Positions 44,330 through 56,209 of a stretch of 64,000 bases of DNA are shown piece after piece. Location of the stretch: positions 35,247,799-35,311,798 of the forward strand of contig OX421498.1 in NCBI GenBank assembly GCA_949126835.1, given 5' to 3'. Source of the stretch: Anisus vortex (lineage: Eukaryota > Mollusca > Gastropoda > Planorbidae). Every line of letters starts with the position of its first letter. The stretch's first letter is position 1. The notes below the pieces were generated by a model, which had not been told where the DNA came from, did no database searches, and saw only the letters and a program-made list of their open reading frames with translations. Position numbers and translations under genes: made by a program.

Positions 44330-45788
44330 ACTGCTATTGAATTTAAACAAGTTTAACGGAGCAAACACAAAATTGACTCCTGACTGTGTTAAAAAATAAG
44401 ATTCTTAAAACAACACACCGCCTGCCGATATGACTCGGACAGGAGATCGTCTACCCACTCCTTTAGCGTTAAAAAATACTGAAAATTCTTGCTCTCCATA
44501 ATTGTACTCATGAGCCAAAAAGACTGTTACGGAAATAGAGGGTTAAACAAAAAATTGGTAAATCGTCTCAAACTTGAATCTAAATTTAATTTTCGTCCAA
44601 ATTGATTGATGTGGCCCCCCCCCCCCTCTCCGCCATTTTTCCCCCTTCTTTTCCCCGACCGTTAGAGATTAAAGTATTTACATTTTAACCCATCAACTCT
44701 TTCCGTTGGAGCCAAAAGGTATCTTAGTCCTGAAGACAGCCTTCTTGATGAGACTTAAAAATTGCTTTGCTATTTTGTTTTTCTTCAATAGTCGTCTGGT
44801 TGTCTTTTGTTTGATAAAACAAAATTTTAAAAAAGAAAAGAGAGGGAAGTAATCCTATTAGCAGACTCCTTAAAGGTCACGAGACCGTCTATCAATGACG
44901 TCTGCCAGAATGAAAGAGATGCTGACGAAAAGACGCTTCCATATTTAGATTTCGTTAAAGTGGCGTCTTATAATTTTAATGTTTGTTTGTTTTTTTCAAA
45001 GTTAATCGGCCCTCCTGGCAGAAGTGAGCTGCCGCCATTTAAATTAAGATTAGCCAGATTTCTTTTTCAGCAAAAGTCAAATGTAAAATTAAATGTTGTT
45101 GTTATTTGGTGTTGTCGTTTGTTTGGTTTTGTTGTTGTTGTTAACTTTGTTTTTTACTGCATGCTTGAGTGTAAACATTTAAGAATTTTAACATGAATGC
45201 TTAGATTTTTAGATATTTGTTTAGATTGCAATTTGGCACGTTTTTTTTAAACTAAAACTTTCATTTTAATACCTTGAACTAAGTCACTGAATTTCTGACA
45301 GAAAGATCCTATAAAAAAAAGTTATCGTCTGCAGAGATTAATTTGAAAATATTCCGCCATATTGTCACGTCTGGATATGAAATCCTGGTTAGACTAATTC
45401 GTCAAAATCTGTCGCACTATTCCCACCATCTTGACGTCTGCTGTCTGCCTTCAAAAGTCACAATATTAATGTCTGGCCACGTGATGCAATTTATGAAGTT
45501 TTAGTTCCTTTCGTTTCGTACTTTTTTTCTAATAATCTCAAAGTTAATATTTTTCAAAGATTCCGAAATATTTTTGGATTGGTAATCTGGTAATTTTCAA
45601 TATCTTATTTTTCTTTTTACGCAACACACCCTTAAGATTTTTCTTAGTTGAAACTACTAGACCTAACCAGAAATAAGTAGTTCTATTTTTTTGTATTTTA
45701 ACGACCTCATTGTTTCAATTCTATCAATCCTAACAAACGGTTCTTTTCGGTAACATGTTATGTCAGGGATATATATATAATATTATAA
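44330..45788. other. Non-coding stretch
   Basis: AT-rich with a C-run near 44614. The frame at 44960-45196 has no motif. No gene supported. Confidence 0.4.
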
Positions 45789-45842
45789 ATAATAATAATA
45801 ATAACGGTGCTTATATAGCGCATATCCCGTTGGTGACAGCTA
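45789..45842 (-). repeat. LINE 3' tail (same family as 8814)
   Basis: AATAATAATAATAACGGTGC then TTATATAGCGCATATCCCGT and TGGTGACAG are nearly identical to 8817-8866, ending abruptly, a very short 5'-truncated copy. Confidence 0.75.
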
Positions 45843-45910
45843 ATTATCCGAAACTTGCGAGGTCCGTCCCGAGACGAAACAGACCGTATTGGTAAGAACA
45901 AACCGTAAGT

Positions 45911-46175
45911 AAAGTACCCTTCGGACCAAAGTGATCATAGGGCCGGTGAAGCAGCGTTCACCAGTTTCTGTGGCCACGGCATACTAGGGGATGTGGGGCC
46001 AGCACAATGCCCAGCCGCCTTTACTTTACCCCAACTAATGTCAGGTACCCATCAGAGCTGGGTAGACTCAGGGACACCCTCAAGTCCTGGGAAAAAATCC
46101 CGGCTTCACCAGGATTTGAACCCAGGACCCTCGGATCGCCAGTCGAACGCGCTGCCGCTCGGCTACCGTGCCCCA
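45911..46175 (-). repeat. Young full-length SINE with 18-bp target duplication
   Basis: A perfect 18-bp duplication, TAAGAACAAACCGTAAGT, at 45893-45910 and 46176-46193. Reverse copy: tail AAAGTACCCTTCGGACCAAA, body CACGGCATACTAGGGGATGT, B box GGATTTGAACCCAGG, head CGCGCTGCCGCTCGGCTACC. The best-preserved copy in the window. Confidence 0.95.
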
Positions 46176-46193
46176 TAAGAACAAACCGTAAGT

Positions 46194-47590
46194 GCTCAAA
46201 AATATAATTATTTCTTTAGGTCAGTGTAATACAGTTAGAACTAACACAACTTCTCCACAGCCAAGCTCTAATCAACACATTTCAATTTATGTCTTGAGGA
46301 AAAAAAAAAAAGAAGAAAGATATCCCTTTCGGAATTAAAGGAATTTATCCTCCCAATTAACAGAAACACTGGTCTTTTAAATTATAGCAGTAAACTTGAT
46401 GCAATTAGTAATCAAGTAAAAAATTGTATGTACAACTAATATCTATAAATAGACATCACTAATGAATAGACCGTTGTTTAACTTTATGGCCTTTTATGTG
46501 CGATCAATATATTCTATATGTCATGTTATCAACAAGATAAATCTTACTTATTGAATAAAGTTACAGCTATTGTGTTTTGAAGTCACACGTCAAGAAAAAC
46601 ACGAAAAGATCACAGCAAAGTCTGATGTTATGATAATTTTTTAAAAATTCTTGCCAATTCAATTAAAATTGTTAGACATTCACCACACATATGAAAGTAA
46701 AGTAATATTTTTTTGGGATTCGCTATAGGGCGTTTGCAATCACGTGACAAAAAGCACATGATTTTTGTTTACTTTGTGTAGTAGTGGTGTACAAGTACAA
46801 GGCCGCTGTATTAATAAAGTTTCATATCGGCTCGAGCTTTTTTAAAATGATGTTTTGTGTTTTAAGTCTTATTAAGATTTAAGCTGTATTATGTCTGTTA
46901 AATAAAATAGGCTATTTTATTATTATCATAGACATAGATCATAGACGATGTGAGCCTATTAGTGACTTGACTAGATAGCCTATTCACCAACACTATCACT
47001 TGGCATCCCTACTTAGCCATTAGCCTAGCCTACGAAACATTAAAAGTGTAGGCCTATAAAGTGAAATTGAAAGTGTAAATAGGTCTAGCCGGCCCTAGCC
47101 TAATCACATTAATCAATTAATCTACAGTACTACTATTTACCTCCTTATTTTTGAGTAGGATAGCCAATATTCAGATGTGAATTTGGCATGATAAAGAAGT
47201 ACTTCACCATTTTTGTACACCAATAGTGGCTTCTATTTACACAAATACGTAACAAAAAAACCTAAGCCACGCCCACTGAGAACGCTCTATAAAACGGATA
47301 AAACAAATTACAATAGCAATCACTATTTATATATAATTAATAAAATATGGTCAAGCATGTTGACTCTCAGGCTGCGGGCACGCTGATAGAATTAGAAATC
47401 CTACTTTGGCACACTATTATCAAACGGTTGTCGTTTTATGGTTTAGACTATTTAGCAAGTAGTATTATTTGGCTTGATGAAAGTACCGGTACTGTAGTTA
47501 TTAGGCCTTTATTGTGTTTATCTACACTTGTCATCTTATACATTAATCTGTGTGTAATTTTATATCTAGCTCTGTGCGCTATTTCTTAGC
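46194..47590. other. Non-coding stretch with hAT MITE scrap
   Basis: A piece at 47370-47430 (GCGGGCACGCTGATAGAATT, TGGCACACTATTATCAAACG) matches the hAT MITE family. Nothing else recognised. Confidence 0.45.
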
Positions 47591-47594
47591 GTTT

Positions 47595-47897
47595 ACACTC
47601 AACAATAGGCCTATACTAAGAACTCAACAATAGGCCTATACTAAGAACTCAACAATAGGCCTATACTAAGAATTCTCAACCATAGGCCTATACTAAGAAC
47701 TCAACAATAGGCCTATACTAAAAACTCAACAATAGGCCTATACTAAGAACTCAACAATAGGCCTATACTAAAAACTCAACAATAGGCCTATACTAAGAAC
47801 TCAACAATAGGCCTATACTAAGAACTCAACAATAGGCCTATACTAAAAACTCAACAATAGGCCTATACTAAGAACTCAACAATAGGCCTATACTAAG
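47595..47897. repeat. 25-bp minisatellite, 12 units
   Basis: Unit AACTCAACAATAGGCCTATA then CTAAG (or CTAAA). One unit is 27 bp (ATTCTCAACCATAGG). Each unit contains the palindrome TAGGCCTA. Confidence 0.95.
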
Positions 47898-48369
47898 AAC
47901 TCCATAAAAATACTTTCAACGAAAGTTTAGTTTTTTGTTTTTTTTAATATACATTTTTTATTGTTGTTTATTTCCATTCAAAATGTGACCTATACCGAAG
48001 ACGGGAAAACTTGACGACCGTAAAATTACATTTCTTCGTGTTATATTGATCCGCCCTCGACTGGGGTCTCGTAGTCTGAGTAGTCATACCTTGATTCAGT
48101 TCGAATCTGATTCCGACCCGACAAGAAGGGTATGCCGGTCTTGTTACCTAATGGACGCGTGAGAAAAGGCTATTCTCCAAGCACGGGATGAATTCACGTG
48201 TATTTTTGGTGGCCATTTTTTTTCTAGCTAAACCCTTATAGACTTTTGCCTTATTAGTTCCATAATATTTAACTTTATAACAATATTGAAAACGTATTTT
48301 AGTATAAGAAAAAGGTATAAACTAATAATAAAATTGTCAAAATCTTCAGAATTCATATAATAATCTATC
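47898..48369. other. Non-coding stretch with a possible tRNA-like head
   Basis: Around 48075-48115, TCGTAGTCTGAGTAGTCATA and CAGTTCGAATCTGATTC look like decayed A and B boxes. Otherwise nothing. Confidence 0.35.
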
Positions 48370-48420
48370 TTTTTATACAAGTAAATGATTATTTGCCAGA
48401 TTTGTTTGTATATCTGTGAA

Positions 48421-48682
48421 GCCGGCTGGCCTAGCGGTTAGCTCACCAGACTGTCAACCAAAAAACCAATTGACACGTCGCGGGTTCGAGCCCCGCCACC
48501 GGCAGATCCCTGTCGCCCTACAGGGTTTTTGGGACTAGATGACGTTAATATTGAGTTGTTATCACATGCGCTTAACCGGCAGCAGTGAAACCTCTCACAG
48601 ATTAATAGTCTTCTAGAGCGAACTGAGCATGCTAAAATAGCATGGATAGAAGCGCTATATAAATTACCATTACCATTATATA
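48421..48682 (+). repeat. Second SINE family, full length, copy in duplicate 1
   Basis: Head GCCGGCTGGCCTAGCGGTTA (A box) and CGCGGGTTCGAGCCCCGCC (B box), middle CCCTGTCGCCCTACAGGGTT, tail AGCGCTATATAAATTACCAT followed by TACCATTA. The tail mimics the LINE 3' end. Confidence 0.85.
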
Positions 48683-48765
48683 TAGATTTCAAGACATCCT
48701 AGGGGCCCTTCAGATATTCAGCAAATATTTCTAATCCTTTTTTATTATTGGGCGTAGGGCCGAGC

Positions 48766-48804
48766 AGCAGTGCGTTCGACTGACGTACCGAAGGTCCTGG
48801 GTTC
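48766..48804 (+). repeat. Main-family SINE head, cut at the duplication breakpoint
   Basis: GGCCGAGCAGCAGTGCGTTC then GACTGACGTACCGAAGG, ending at GGGTTC where the second duplicate begins. Confidence 0.85.
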
Positions 48805-48855
48805 TTTTTATACAAGTAAATGATTATTTGCCAGATTTGTTTGTATATCTGTGAA

Positions 48856-49117
48856 GCCGGCTGGCCTAGCGGTTAGCTCACCAGACTGTCATCCAAAAAA
48901 CCAATTGACACGTCGCGGGTTCGAGCCCCGCCACCGGCAGATCCCTGTCGCCCTACAGGGTTTTTGGGACTAGATGACGTTAATATTGAGTTGTTATCAC
49001 ATGCGCTTAACCGGCAGCAGTGAAACCTCTCACAGATTAATAGTCTTCTAGAGCGCACTGAGCATGCTAAAATAGCATGGATAGAAGCGCTATATAAATT
49101 ACCATTACCATTATATA
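48856..49117 (+). repeat. Second SINE family, full length, copy in duplicate 2
   Basis: Same as 48421-48682, two substitutions apart. Confidence 0.85.
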
Positions 49118-49189
49118 TAGATTTCAAGACATCCTAGGGGCCCTTCAGATATTCAGCAAATATTTCTAATCCTTTTTTATTATTGGGCG

Positions 49190-49402
49190 TAGGGCCGAGC
49201 AGCAGTGCGTTCGACTGACGTACCGAAGGTCCTGGGTTCAGATCCTGGTGAAGATTAGGATTTTTTTTTGCTGGACTCAGCTAAGGCGGCTGGGCAAAGT
49301 GATGGCCACACATCACTTAGTATGCCGTGGCCACATAAACTAGTGAACGCTGCTTCACCGGCCCTTATTGATCAATTTGGACAGACAGGTACTTTACTTA
49401 TG
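49190..49402 (+). repeat. Main-family SINE after the duplication
   Basis: Head GGCCGAGCAGCAGTGCGTTC, B box CCTGGGTTCAGATCCTGG, then body GGCGGCTGGGCAAAGTGATG, TAGTATGCCGTGGCCACATA and end GATCAATTTGGACAGACAGG. Confidence 0.9.
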
Positions 49403-49994
49403 TCAATTTTACTCCCATTGGCCTTAATACTATTTATAGAACTGTGCATAACAGGCAGCGAGAGAGTTCATCCAAATCTTCTATGTTCTGCTACACGATC
49501 TTTTTACACGATTACTATACAGTCTATACAGTGTATTTAATGCGCTTAGTAATACACAATACCTTACTTCATTAAATGTAAGAGAACAACTTGTGATTTA
49601 TCTATTTGAAAGCGTGTTTTCATTTCAATGTAAAATGAAACTACGAATGTAAAATATTGATCTGTGGACAATGTATGTATTATTTATTTACATATCTAAG
49701 AATGCAAAGTAAAAAAAAAATGTACAGTATCATGTTCCCTTCTTCCGTTGCTGTTATATAACTTATATCGGGTTTATTCTATGCTTTTAGAATTTAATGG
49801 TTGTATACAGCCAAAAGTCTTGTGTTTTCCGTGACTGTCTGTGCAGGGCGTTTGTGTTTAATAAGTGTTTTTCTTGTTCTTGGTGTTTTTTTAATTAACA
49901 TTTGCAATTTGCCATGAATGTGATGCATGCATGAAGGTTTTACTTTATACCGAAAAGTATGTAAGGTATTTATCATGAAGTTAATTGTTTTGCT
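49403..49994. other. Non-coding stretch
   Basis: AT-rich, nothing recognised. Confidence 0.4.
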
Positions 49995-50115
49995 CTAAAC
50001 GTAATGGTAATCTTATCTTATAAATTACAATCGCTCCTTCTATAAAGAAGACTATTGCGTCCTACGCTCACCCGTGGTCTGAGTCTAGTCTTGCATTTCG
50101 ATTAGTGTTTCAAAT
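49995..50115 (-). repeat. SINE-like repeat with TAAGA tail, copy 3
   Basis: Reverse copy: TCTTATCTTATAAATTACAA, AAGACTATTGCGTCCTACGC, CCCGTGGTCTGAGTCTAGTC. Confidence 0.7.
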
Positions 50116-50205
50116 GATGTTAAGTTACTGGTTTTCCTGGTTTGTTCAGGCGACCCATTTGAAGCCCAAAAGAAAGAGTAAGCCTTACTAATCTGCATTT
50201 ATTCT

Positions 50206-50330
50206 CGCATACTTACTTACTTACTTACGCCTACTACCCCTCTCGGGGCATAGGCCACCAACAAGGGCTCTCCAGCCATCCCGGTCCCGAGTGAGTCTTT
50301 CCAATTGTCCCCAAGAATGACCTGATCTCG
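50206..50330 (-). pseudogene. LINE RT extreme C-terminus
   Basis: The reverse frame QLERLTRDRDGWRALVGGLC followed by PERG and a (TAAG)n tail matches the ends at 40095 and 32405. Confidence 0.7.
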
Positions 50331-51940
50331 CATAAGGGATAAGAAAAGTGGTTTAGTCCTTGTGTTTATCTGAGCGTTGTAATAGATTGTTATTGTTTTA
50401 TATTTCTAAGTTAACATTTAATTATTTGTGTACGGTATTATTACTACTATACGCTTTGCACTTCTGTTCTATAGTGTTTCTAGGTTTACCAATTTAACCT
50501 ATTGGTGTTACTCTTGTCAGCTATGAATAGACTACATGGCCTAAATCCAGCCTATTCCAGAATAGGTATATACAAAGGAATATGTGAACAGCCCAATTCG
50601 CACTGGTCATATTTTTATGAACCAATCGTAAAACATCTAGAATCTAGGCCACTCGTGTGAAATCTGGCAGCTTCGAGTTCACCGAGTCCATCTTGATGGT
50701 CTTCGCAGCCACGTCACTAATTCTGTTCTGAAAATCACGTTCTCTCAGACGAGTGGCCAAGCGTTTTAAATCTTAAATACATTCGAGTTTTAAAAAAAAA
50801 TTATGTTTCGTCGGGTAAATATTTAAGTTTTTCTTTGCTGGGTGAATTGACAAATTCATAATCAGGTTCTCGGATGGCATTTTCTGTGCCCTAGATTCTA
50901 TTTTTTAGAGCAATAAACACATAGACATGCCAAAAAAAAAAACAACTTCACACAGCTGCACAAGCGCCCATAAATAGGCCTACGTAAGGTTAGGATATTT
51001 TACTTCACCAAAAAATAACACACACAAAAAAACAAGTGATGATTTTGATCTTCAGATCTAGTTTGGGTGGAAAATTGTGTTTTATTTAGACATTAGAGTT
51101 ATTAAGATCCAATTTGTTTTGTGCGTGTGTATTTTTGACATTTGACATTTTCGAGTATCTATGCACCTAAGTTAAAGTTAACAATGATCCAGAAGCCGAT
51201 CCCACTTCCTATTTCCGCCTTTGATAATTTGACATTGTTTAGCTCAGCCCAGTAGTAAATGTAATCATAGAGAGTAAGTTTATGTAGCATGCATGTAATA
51301 TATTCTATGTTCAGCATGGGTGCATTGTTACGAGTGTTGACAAGCAGTGGGCTACATCATAATATACGCCATCTTTGTTTGCCTGTTCTCCCTGCTAACA
51401 GCAAGTTATCGTATATAAACGGATTTCGGTCATTTTGATTATGCAATATAAGATAAATCACTGGCACTCTAATTTGTTTTTCGTATTATGTTTCGTGAGT
51501 TATACCAGTGTCGTATATGACAATCCGCTAATCTACTAAACGCAGTGAATGCAAGAAAAATACAGAGCTAAAGACACCCCATGTTTATATCCGCATCCAT
51601 TCACTAAACAGATGTATTTATTCAGTGTGCAGCAAACACCACTAATTACATCACTGTCAGCCTCAAAGAGTTTGTTTTCCCGCCATCGCAAAGAACATTT
51701 CCAGACAGTGGGCACGGCGCCGACATGTCCGTTGTCAGTTCCTGCTGGGATTTTGGTTTCCCGCCTTCTGCTCAACCTAATCGCTTTTCATCCTCGTTTT
51801 CAAAAACCCGTCTTGTTAATTACCTGCAGTCCTGAAAACGAACAGATGGGGCGAGGGAAGGGGGGGGGGGGGAGATTGGGGAGTCGGGTGCCAAGCCGAT
51901 TAGTATCCTTCTGATCCGAATGTTCCTATGCGTTAATATG
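50331..51940. other. Non-coding stretch
   Basis: Contains a G-run near 51858. The forward frame at 51549-51914 (121 codons) and its reverse partner lack motifs and splice context. No gene supported. Confidence 0.4.
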
Positions 51941-51944
51941 TTAG

Positions 51945-52122
51945 GTCGGTTAATGCTTCATGTATTTGATTTGTCCTATGTTTGTAAAGTTTTACATCAC
52001 AAAATAGCGTTATATGTCTTAGCCTAGAGATTATATCCATGTTCTTAGTTGTATGTTAAATGCGCTCCTAGCTTACATTATGTTTGTTGGCAGCGCTATA
52101 GTAATATTATTATTATTATTAA
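51945..52122 (+). repeat. Dispersed repeat with ATT tail
   Basis: Shares TTGTCCTATGTTTGTAAAGT and TAGAGATTATAT with 4618-4785. Ends GCAGCGCTATAGTAATATTA plus (TTA)n, a LINE-like 3' end. Confidence 0.6.
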
Positions 52123-52299
52123 TCTAAATTTTTTTAACGGAATACGTTGTCACGTTCGGTTATAGCTAAAGGGGGTGGGGGATTATTATGTCTGTTGAGA
52201 AAAGGGGATGGGGAAACACTATTGATGATTACCTGACAAAGTGTAGTTGACCTCGTCTCCATCTTGTCTCGATACCATGACAACACCAACAACAACAGC

Positions 52300-52360
52300 A
52301 GGAAATAATGACTTCCTTGGCACACTATTATCAAAAAAAAGTTTCCGACCTCTACTGCCT
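52300..52360 (-). repeat. hAT MITE scrap
   Basis: CTTGGCACACTATTATCAAA and TTTCCGACCTCTACTG match the CAGGGGTCGGxAACC family in reverse. Confidence 0.5.
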
Positions 52361-52734
52361 AGACTATTCTATTTCTACCGTCGACTCAATTTATATTGTC
52401 TAAATACAACTTACGCATCAACATCCGGTCAACGGTCTTAAAATAGCCTTTTGAGACAGTAAGAATACGCCCTTGAAAAATTAGATTAGCTAACACACAC
52501 AAAAATAAAAGAGATTGTCTTAAGTCAAAGTTAAAAACATATCACCATAAATCAATGACAAAAACATCGTTTGTACTCACACGTTTCCATGCTAATTTAG
52601 ATGTATTCCTAACGAAGCTAAAAAAAACTATCCCTCCTACTTCCAACTAAGTGAAAAGAATATTTGTGCATTTGTATCACGCTTTAAAGTGCTGCTTTGT
52701 AACTTCTTTTTTTCATATTTTATTTAACGAATAT

Positions 52735-54340
52735 GTGACGGGGCCCTATGCGAAACGGATTGCGCGGGGCCCAGTCTGGGTAGGGATAAGGATAATACGT
52801 GAAAATTAAGATTTTGTAATAAAAAAAAATTCGTCTTTGCATTCTATTAATTCTTTACCAAGCACAAAATCACGATCAAATTAGCTTTACTTTACGAGCT
52901 TTGTGTGTAGCGAGGTCATACAATATATCATCAAAAAAAATTATTCAGTTTTCTACATAGATCACGCTCAATAGCAAGAATTGCCAAGCTGTTCAATCTA
53001 TCTTCATGAATTGTTGACCTCAGGTAATTCTTGATGAGTTTGAGGCGCGAGAAGCTTCTTTCACCAGATGCCACAGTTACAGGTATTGTTAAAAATATTC
53101 TGACTGCAACAAACTAGTTTGGGAAAGCAGTGCATCTTTTATTATCGGACAGATAACTCCAAATTTCTACCGGGGTTTTGACGGTATTTGGTAGAATATG
53201 CCTTAAAGATTCCATTTCATCAGCTAATTCTCGCCCACATACATCTGTCGACTGGTCTGTTGATAACGTCAATGCTTGCTCGAGGTTCTCTGTAAACTTT
53301 CGTATGTCATCACGCTGAAGGCTCTTGAATCTGACAAGAAACCCAAAATAGATTGTGGTTTGATTTCAGCAGTTCAAATCTTGGCTGCAAGGACTGAATT
53401 GCAGTGTCCACAATTCTGTTGAAGCAATTTATCCTGTAGTCATCTTCGGCATTTCCAGGTGTGAAGTTTTCCAAAGATTTATCATACTGCCTTTTCCTTT
53501 GACGTTTGGCTGGAAAGATTGCAACAACTTCCATGTTTTCAGCCAATTCCTCTTCTGTAACAAGAATCTGAACAAACCCATCAACTCTCAGTTTCCTTAG
53601 CCAAGTCATCAAGTTGTACGAATCCATTGCTCAAATCTACTTTTTCACCTTGCAGTTCTTTAATCACAAAATAACTTGGAAGAGCATGTCGTACCATAAC
53701 ACAAGTGACACTAAGAATATGTACTGCTTCAATGTTTCTACAGTGTTTCTGCTTCGATTTTTATCGCATCACTATAGCCTCTTCGGCTAATTCATCGAGT
53801 GCGTCACAAATTTCAGGCAATTGATAACGAAGTGCTCTGACACTATCTATTCTACATTCACACCTTGTTTCGCACAGAGGCTTTTTACATATTGGAAAAG
53901 TGCTTTCTGAATAATGATAATCTCTTTGTAGATGTTAAAAAGATAGTGTACACGCGTTGTACAATTCCAAAAAAGGTTAGCACCGGGGCATGTTTTGACC
54001 ATGTCTGCTACAACCAGATTGTAATTATGACACGTAACTGGAGTAAAAAAAATGCTAATATTTAAAAGCCGTTTTTGAAATCCAGAATGGACGCCTTTCA
54101 TGTTGGCATGTTCATAACCTTGTCCACGAATATTTTAAACATTTAATTCAAGCTTTTTCTAGCTCATTCATTAGTACATCGCATAAGTCCTGTTCAGTAG
54201 TACTTTCCACAGGAAGAAACTTAATAAAACGTTTAAAAGGAAAGCATTCACAACAGCATCAGCACGGGGCATATGAAAGTGCGGTGCCTACTGCGGACGC
54301 ATATGTTGCAGTGGCCTTGAACCGGCCCTGCCCCTAAGCC
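52735..54340 (-). mobile_element. hAT element D (relic)
   Basis: The reverse-strand 5' end reads CAGGGCCGGTTCAAGGCCAC near 54337, typical of hAT elements related to MYM/DUF4371-type transposases. The 3' side has GGGCCCCGCGCAATCCGTTT and CGCATAGGGCCCCGTCACAT near 52740-52785, without a clean terminal repeat. Decayed transposase lies between. Confidence 0.65.
52930..54100 (-). pseudogene. hAT transposase, many disruptions
   Basis: The C-terminal dimerisation domain is unmistakable on the reverse strand around 52935-53110: LTIPVTVASGERSFSRLKLI then KNYLRSTIHEDRLNSLAILA and IERDL. Upstream, 53310-53627 remains open (MTWLRKLRVDGFVQILVTEE; KRQRKRQYDKSLENFTPGNA; FNRIVDTAIQSLQPRFELLK), matching the mid-region of DUF4371/hATC transposases. 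Other parts up to about 54100 are shifted or stopped. Catalytic residues cannot be checked in this state. Non-functional. Confidence 0.8.
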
Positions 54341-54517
54341 CTCGATAACGTGTTCGTTGTTATATGAAAAAAATAATAATAATTTAGTTTTTCTTCATCA
54401 CATCATTTAACTCACAGACTTGGTAAAACGCAATTTCTATGTTAGCTTGTAATTAACGTTAATAATATATTTATCATTAAGTTGTTGTTTCCGCTAGAAT
54501 TTTCGTAGCAAAAAACA

Positions 54518-54610
54518 AAAAATGATGATGATGATGATTTATATAGTGCATTTGTCCATGCTGTTACATTTAACACGCTCAGTATGCAATGTCAATTCAG
54601 TTTTTTCTTT
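54518..54610 (-). repeat. LINE/SINE 3' tail with CAT repeat, copy 1
   Basis: GATGATGATGATGATTTATA then TAGTGCATTTGTCCATGCTG and CACGCTCAGTATGCAATGTC. Near-duplicate at 55035-55125. Confidence 0.7.
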
Positions 54611-54809
54611 TTTTTTTTTTTATCGTATGTATAAGCTGATACATTTTTAAATATTCAATGAAATTGCGATGTTGATGAATGGGAATTCTTTGATGTAGAG
54701 TGAACTTGCTCGATAAATTAAAATTCTTTTTATGAACTTTTTTTTTATAAGCGTATATTGTCATTTATCATTTAATTTATATATAATAATATGATGACAC
54801 GAATGACTT

Positions 54810-54811
<2 letters not shown>

Positions 54812-54858
<47 letters not shown>
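54812..54858. repeat. AT microsatellite
   Basis: Pure (TA)n of about 45 bp. Confidence 0.95.
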
Positions 54859-54859
<1 letters not shown>

Positions 54860-55034
54860 CTTAGTGTGCGTGTACTGTGAGTTTAATTTATTATTTTCTT
54901 ATATAGTAAAGATGAATGTCTTATGTCATTACTAACACAGATGCGGGGCACACTTCCTGGTATCATATTGGGTGATAATTAATTAATTTACGATAATTTT
55001 AAAGAAAAACCATCTACGCATTGAAGACTTAACA

Positions 55035-55125
55035 AATAATGATGATGATGATTTATATAGCGCATCTGTCCACGTTGATACATTTATCACGCTCGGTATG
55101 CAATGTCTATTCAGTTTTTGTTTTT
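55035..55125 (-). repeat. LINE/SINE 3' tail with CAT repeat, copy 2
   Basis: GATGATGATGATTTATATAG, CGCATCTGTCCACGTTGATA and CACGCTCGGTATGCAATGTC. Confidence 0.7.
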
Positions 55126-55241
55126 TTATAAAGAAAAAAACCTAACGCCCCTTATAGTGAAATTAATTTACTAGATTAGACCTGTTTCTAAGTAAGTCTA
55201 TAGCGTAATAAATTAAAATACTTGTCTACATTAGAAACCAT

Positions 55242-55402
55242 TGTTATAAGATAAGATTACTTTATTGATCCAAATAAATGGAAATTTGACTTGATTACAT
55301 AAATTCCGTTTTTCAGCATATTTTACACAATATAAAAGAACCATTTGGACTCGAGCAAAATAGACATTCACGCATACTATTTTACCATTTATCATACAAA
55401 TA
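55242..55402 (-). repeat. LINE-like 3' region, TCTTA tail, inverted partner of 59985
   Basis: AGATAAGATTACTTTATTGA, TCCAAATAAATGGAAATTTG, TTGATTACATAAATTCCGTT and TTTTCAGCAT recur in reverse at 59985-60165. Confidence 0.8.
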
Positions 55403-55435
55403 AAAATGTTTTAAGGCAACGTTTTTTAAATTACG

Positions 55436-55516
55436 TTAACCCTTCCCGTACCGACATACTTCTATCTATGCTGCCTTCAGTTCCGCTATATACGCGCCCG
55501 GGACTGTAAGGGTTAA
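55436..55516 (+). mobile_element. 81-bp TTAA mini-MITE, copy 3
   Basis: Same ends as the other copies; one base differs from copy 1. Inverted partner 62 bp away. Confidence 0.85.
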
Positions 55517-55577
55517 ATAATAAAGACAATGTCACTAAACAAACAAAGAACAAGCATAGATGTAAGCAAAAAATTTG

Positions 55578-55660
55578 TTAACCCTTACAGTCCCGGGCGC
55601 GTATATAGCGGAACTGAAGGCAGCATAGATAGAGCAGTAGGTCGGTACGGGAAGGGTTAA
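55578..55660 (-). mobile_element. 83-bp TTAA mini-MITE, copy 4
   Basis: TTAACCCTTACAGTCCCGGG to CGGTACGGGAAGGGTTAA. It differs from copy 1 by a small insertion (AGAGCAG versus AGAAG). Confidence 0.85.
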
Positions 55661-56209
55661 GGTCTGACAGTAAAGCATGGGGGCGTCTTCTACTCTGTTA
55701 GGCCCTAAAGATTACGTGGGTTTTATTTAGTCATTTGTAAGCAAAGTTGTGGGGAGAGCTAAGATCTTATGTAAAGTAAACACCTTTATGAAAAGTCGAC
55801 CTGTACTCTTATAATATGGATATTTCGTTTTCAATATATCCAGCAAAACAGTGATTTAAGAAAAAGTGGACCAACAAAAATAATAATTTAGCCCTGGGTC
55901 CAAATTATCTAACGCCCGACCATAAGTCCAATGCTTTCTTATATCTTACAAAATGATCGCAAAAGATTTTTTTAGAAAATATATAAAACGTATGATTGCT
56001 ATATAATTTCTGGCTAAAAACGAAAGATTATATAAGATAAAATAAATTATTGTGCTTGGGGAAATGTCATCCGCTCCGTGCTGATAAACTCAAGGGTAAA
56101 GTAAAAATAGGCAACAACAGAACTATCATTTCCTACTTTCTTTTCAATTAGTTTTGTTTTTAATCGTCTCTTAGTTGGCAGTAGATGGGACAAAATAATG
56201 GGAATAACC

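Larger units (their letters stand above)
48370..49239. repeat. Tandem duplication, 2 x 435 bp
   Basis: 48370-48804 and 48805-49239 are head-to-tail copies. Only two clear substitutions were noticed (GTCAACC/GTCATCC and GCGAACTG/GCGCACTG). The right breakpoint lies in the B box of a main-family SINE (GGTCCTGGGTTC). Each copy carries a complete second-family SINE. Confidence 0.93.

Noticed and set aside
46007..46207. SINE-internal open frames (also 45993, 39250, 62492, 2735)
   Set aside because: The same peptide appears at every SINE copy because of the repeat, with no evidence of translation.
48421..49117. Functional tRNA genes
   Set aside because: A and B boxes are present, but they are followed by a SINE body and LINE-like tail and occur as dispersed copies, so they are SINE heads.
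51549..51914. 121-codon forward open frame
   Set aside because: No motif, no splice signals and an overlapping reverse frame; not distinguishable from chance.
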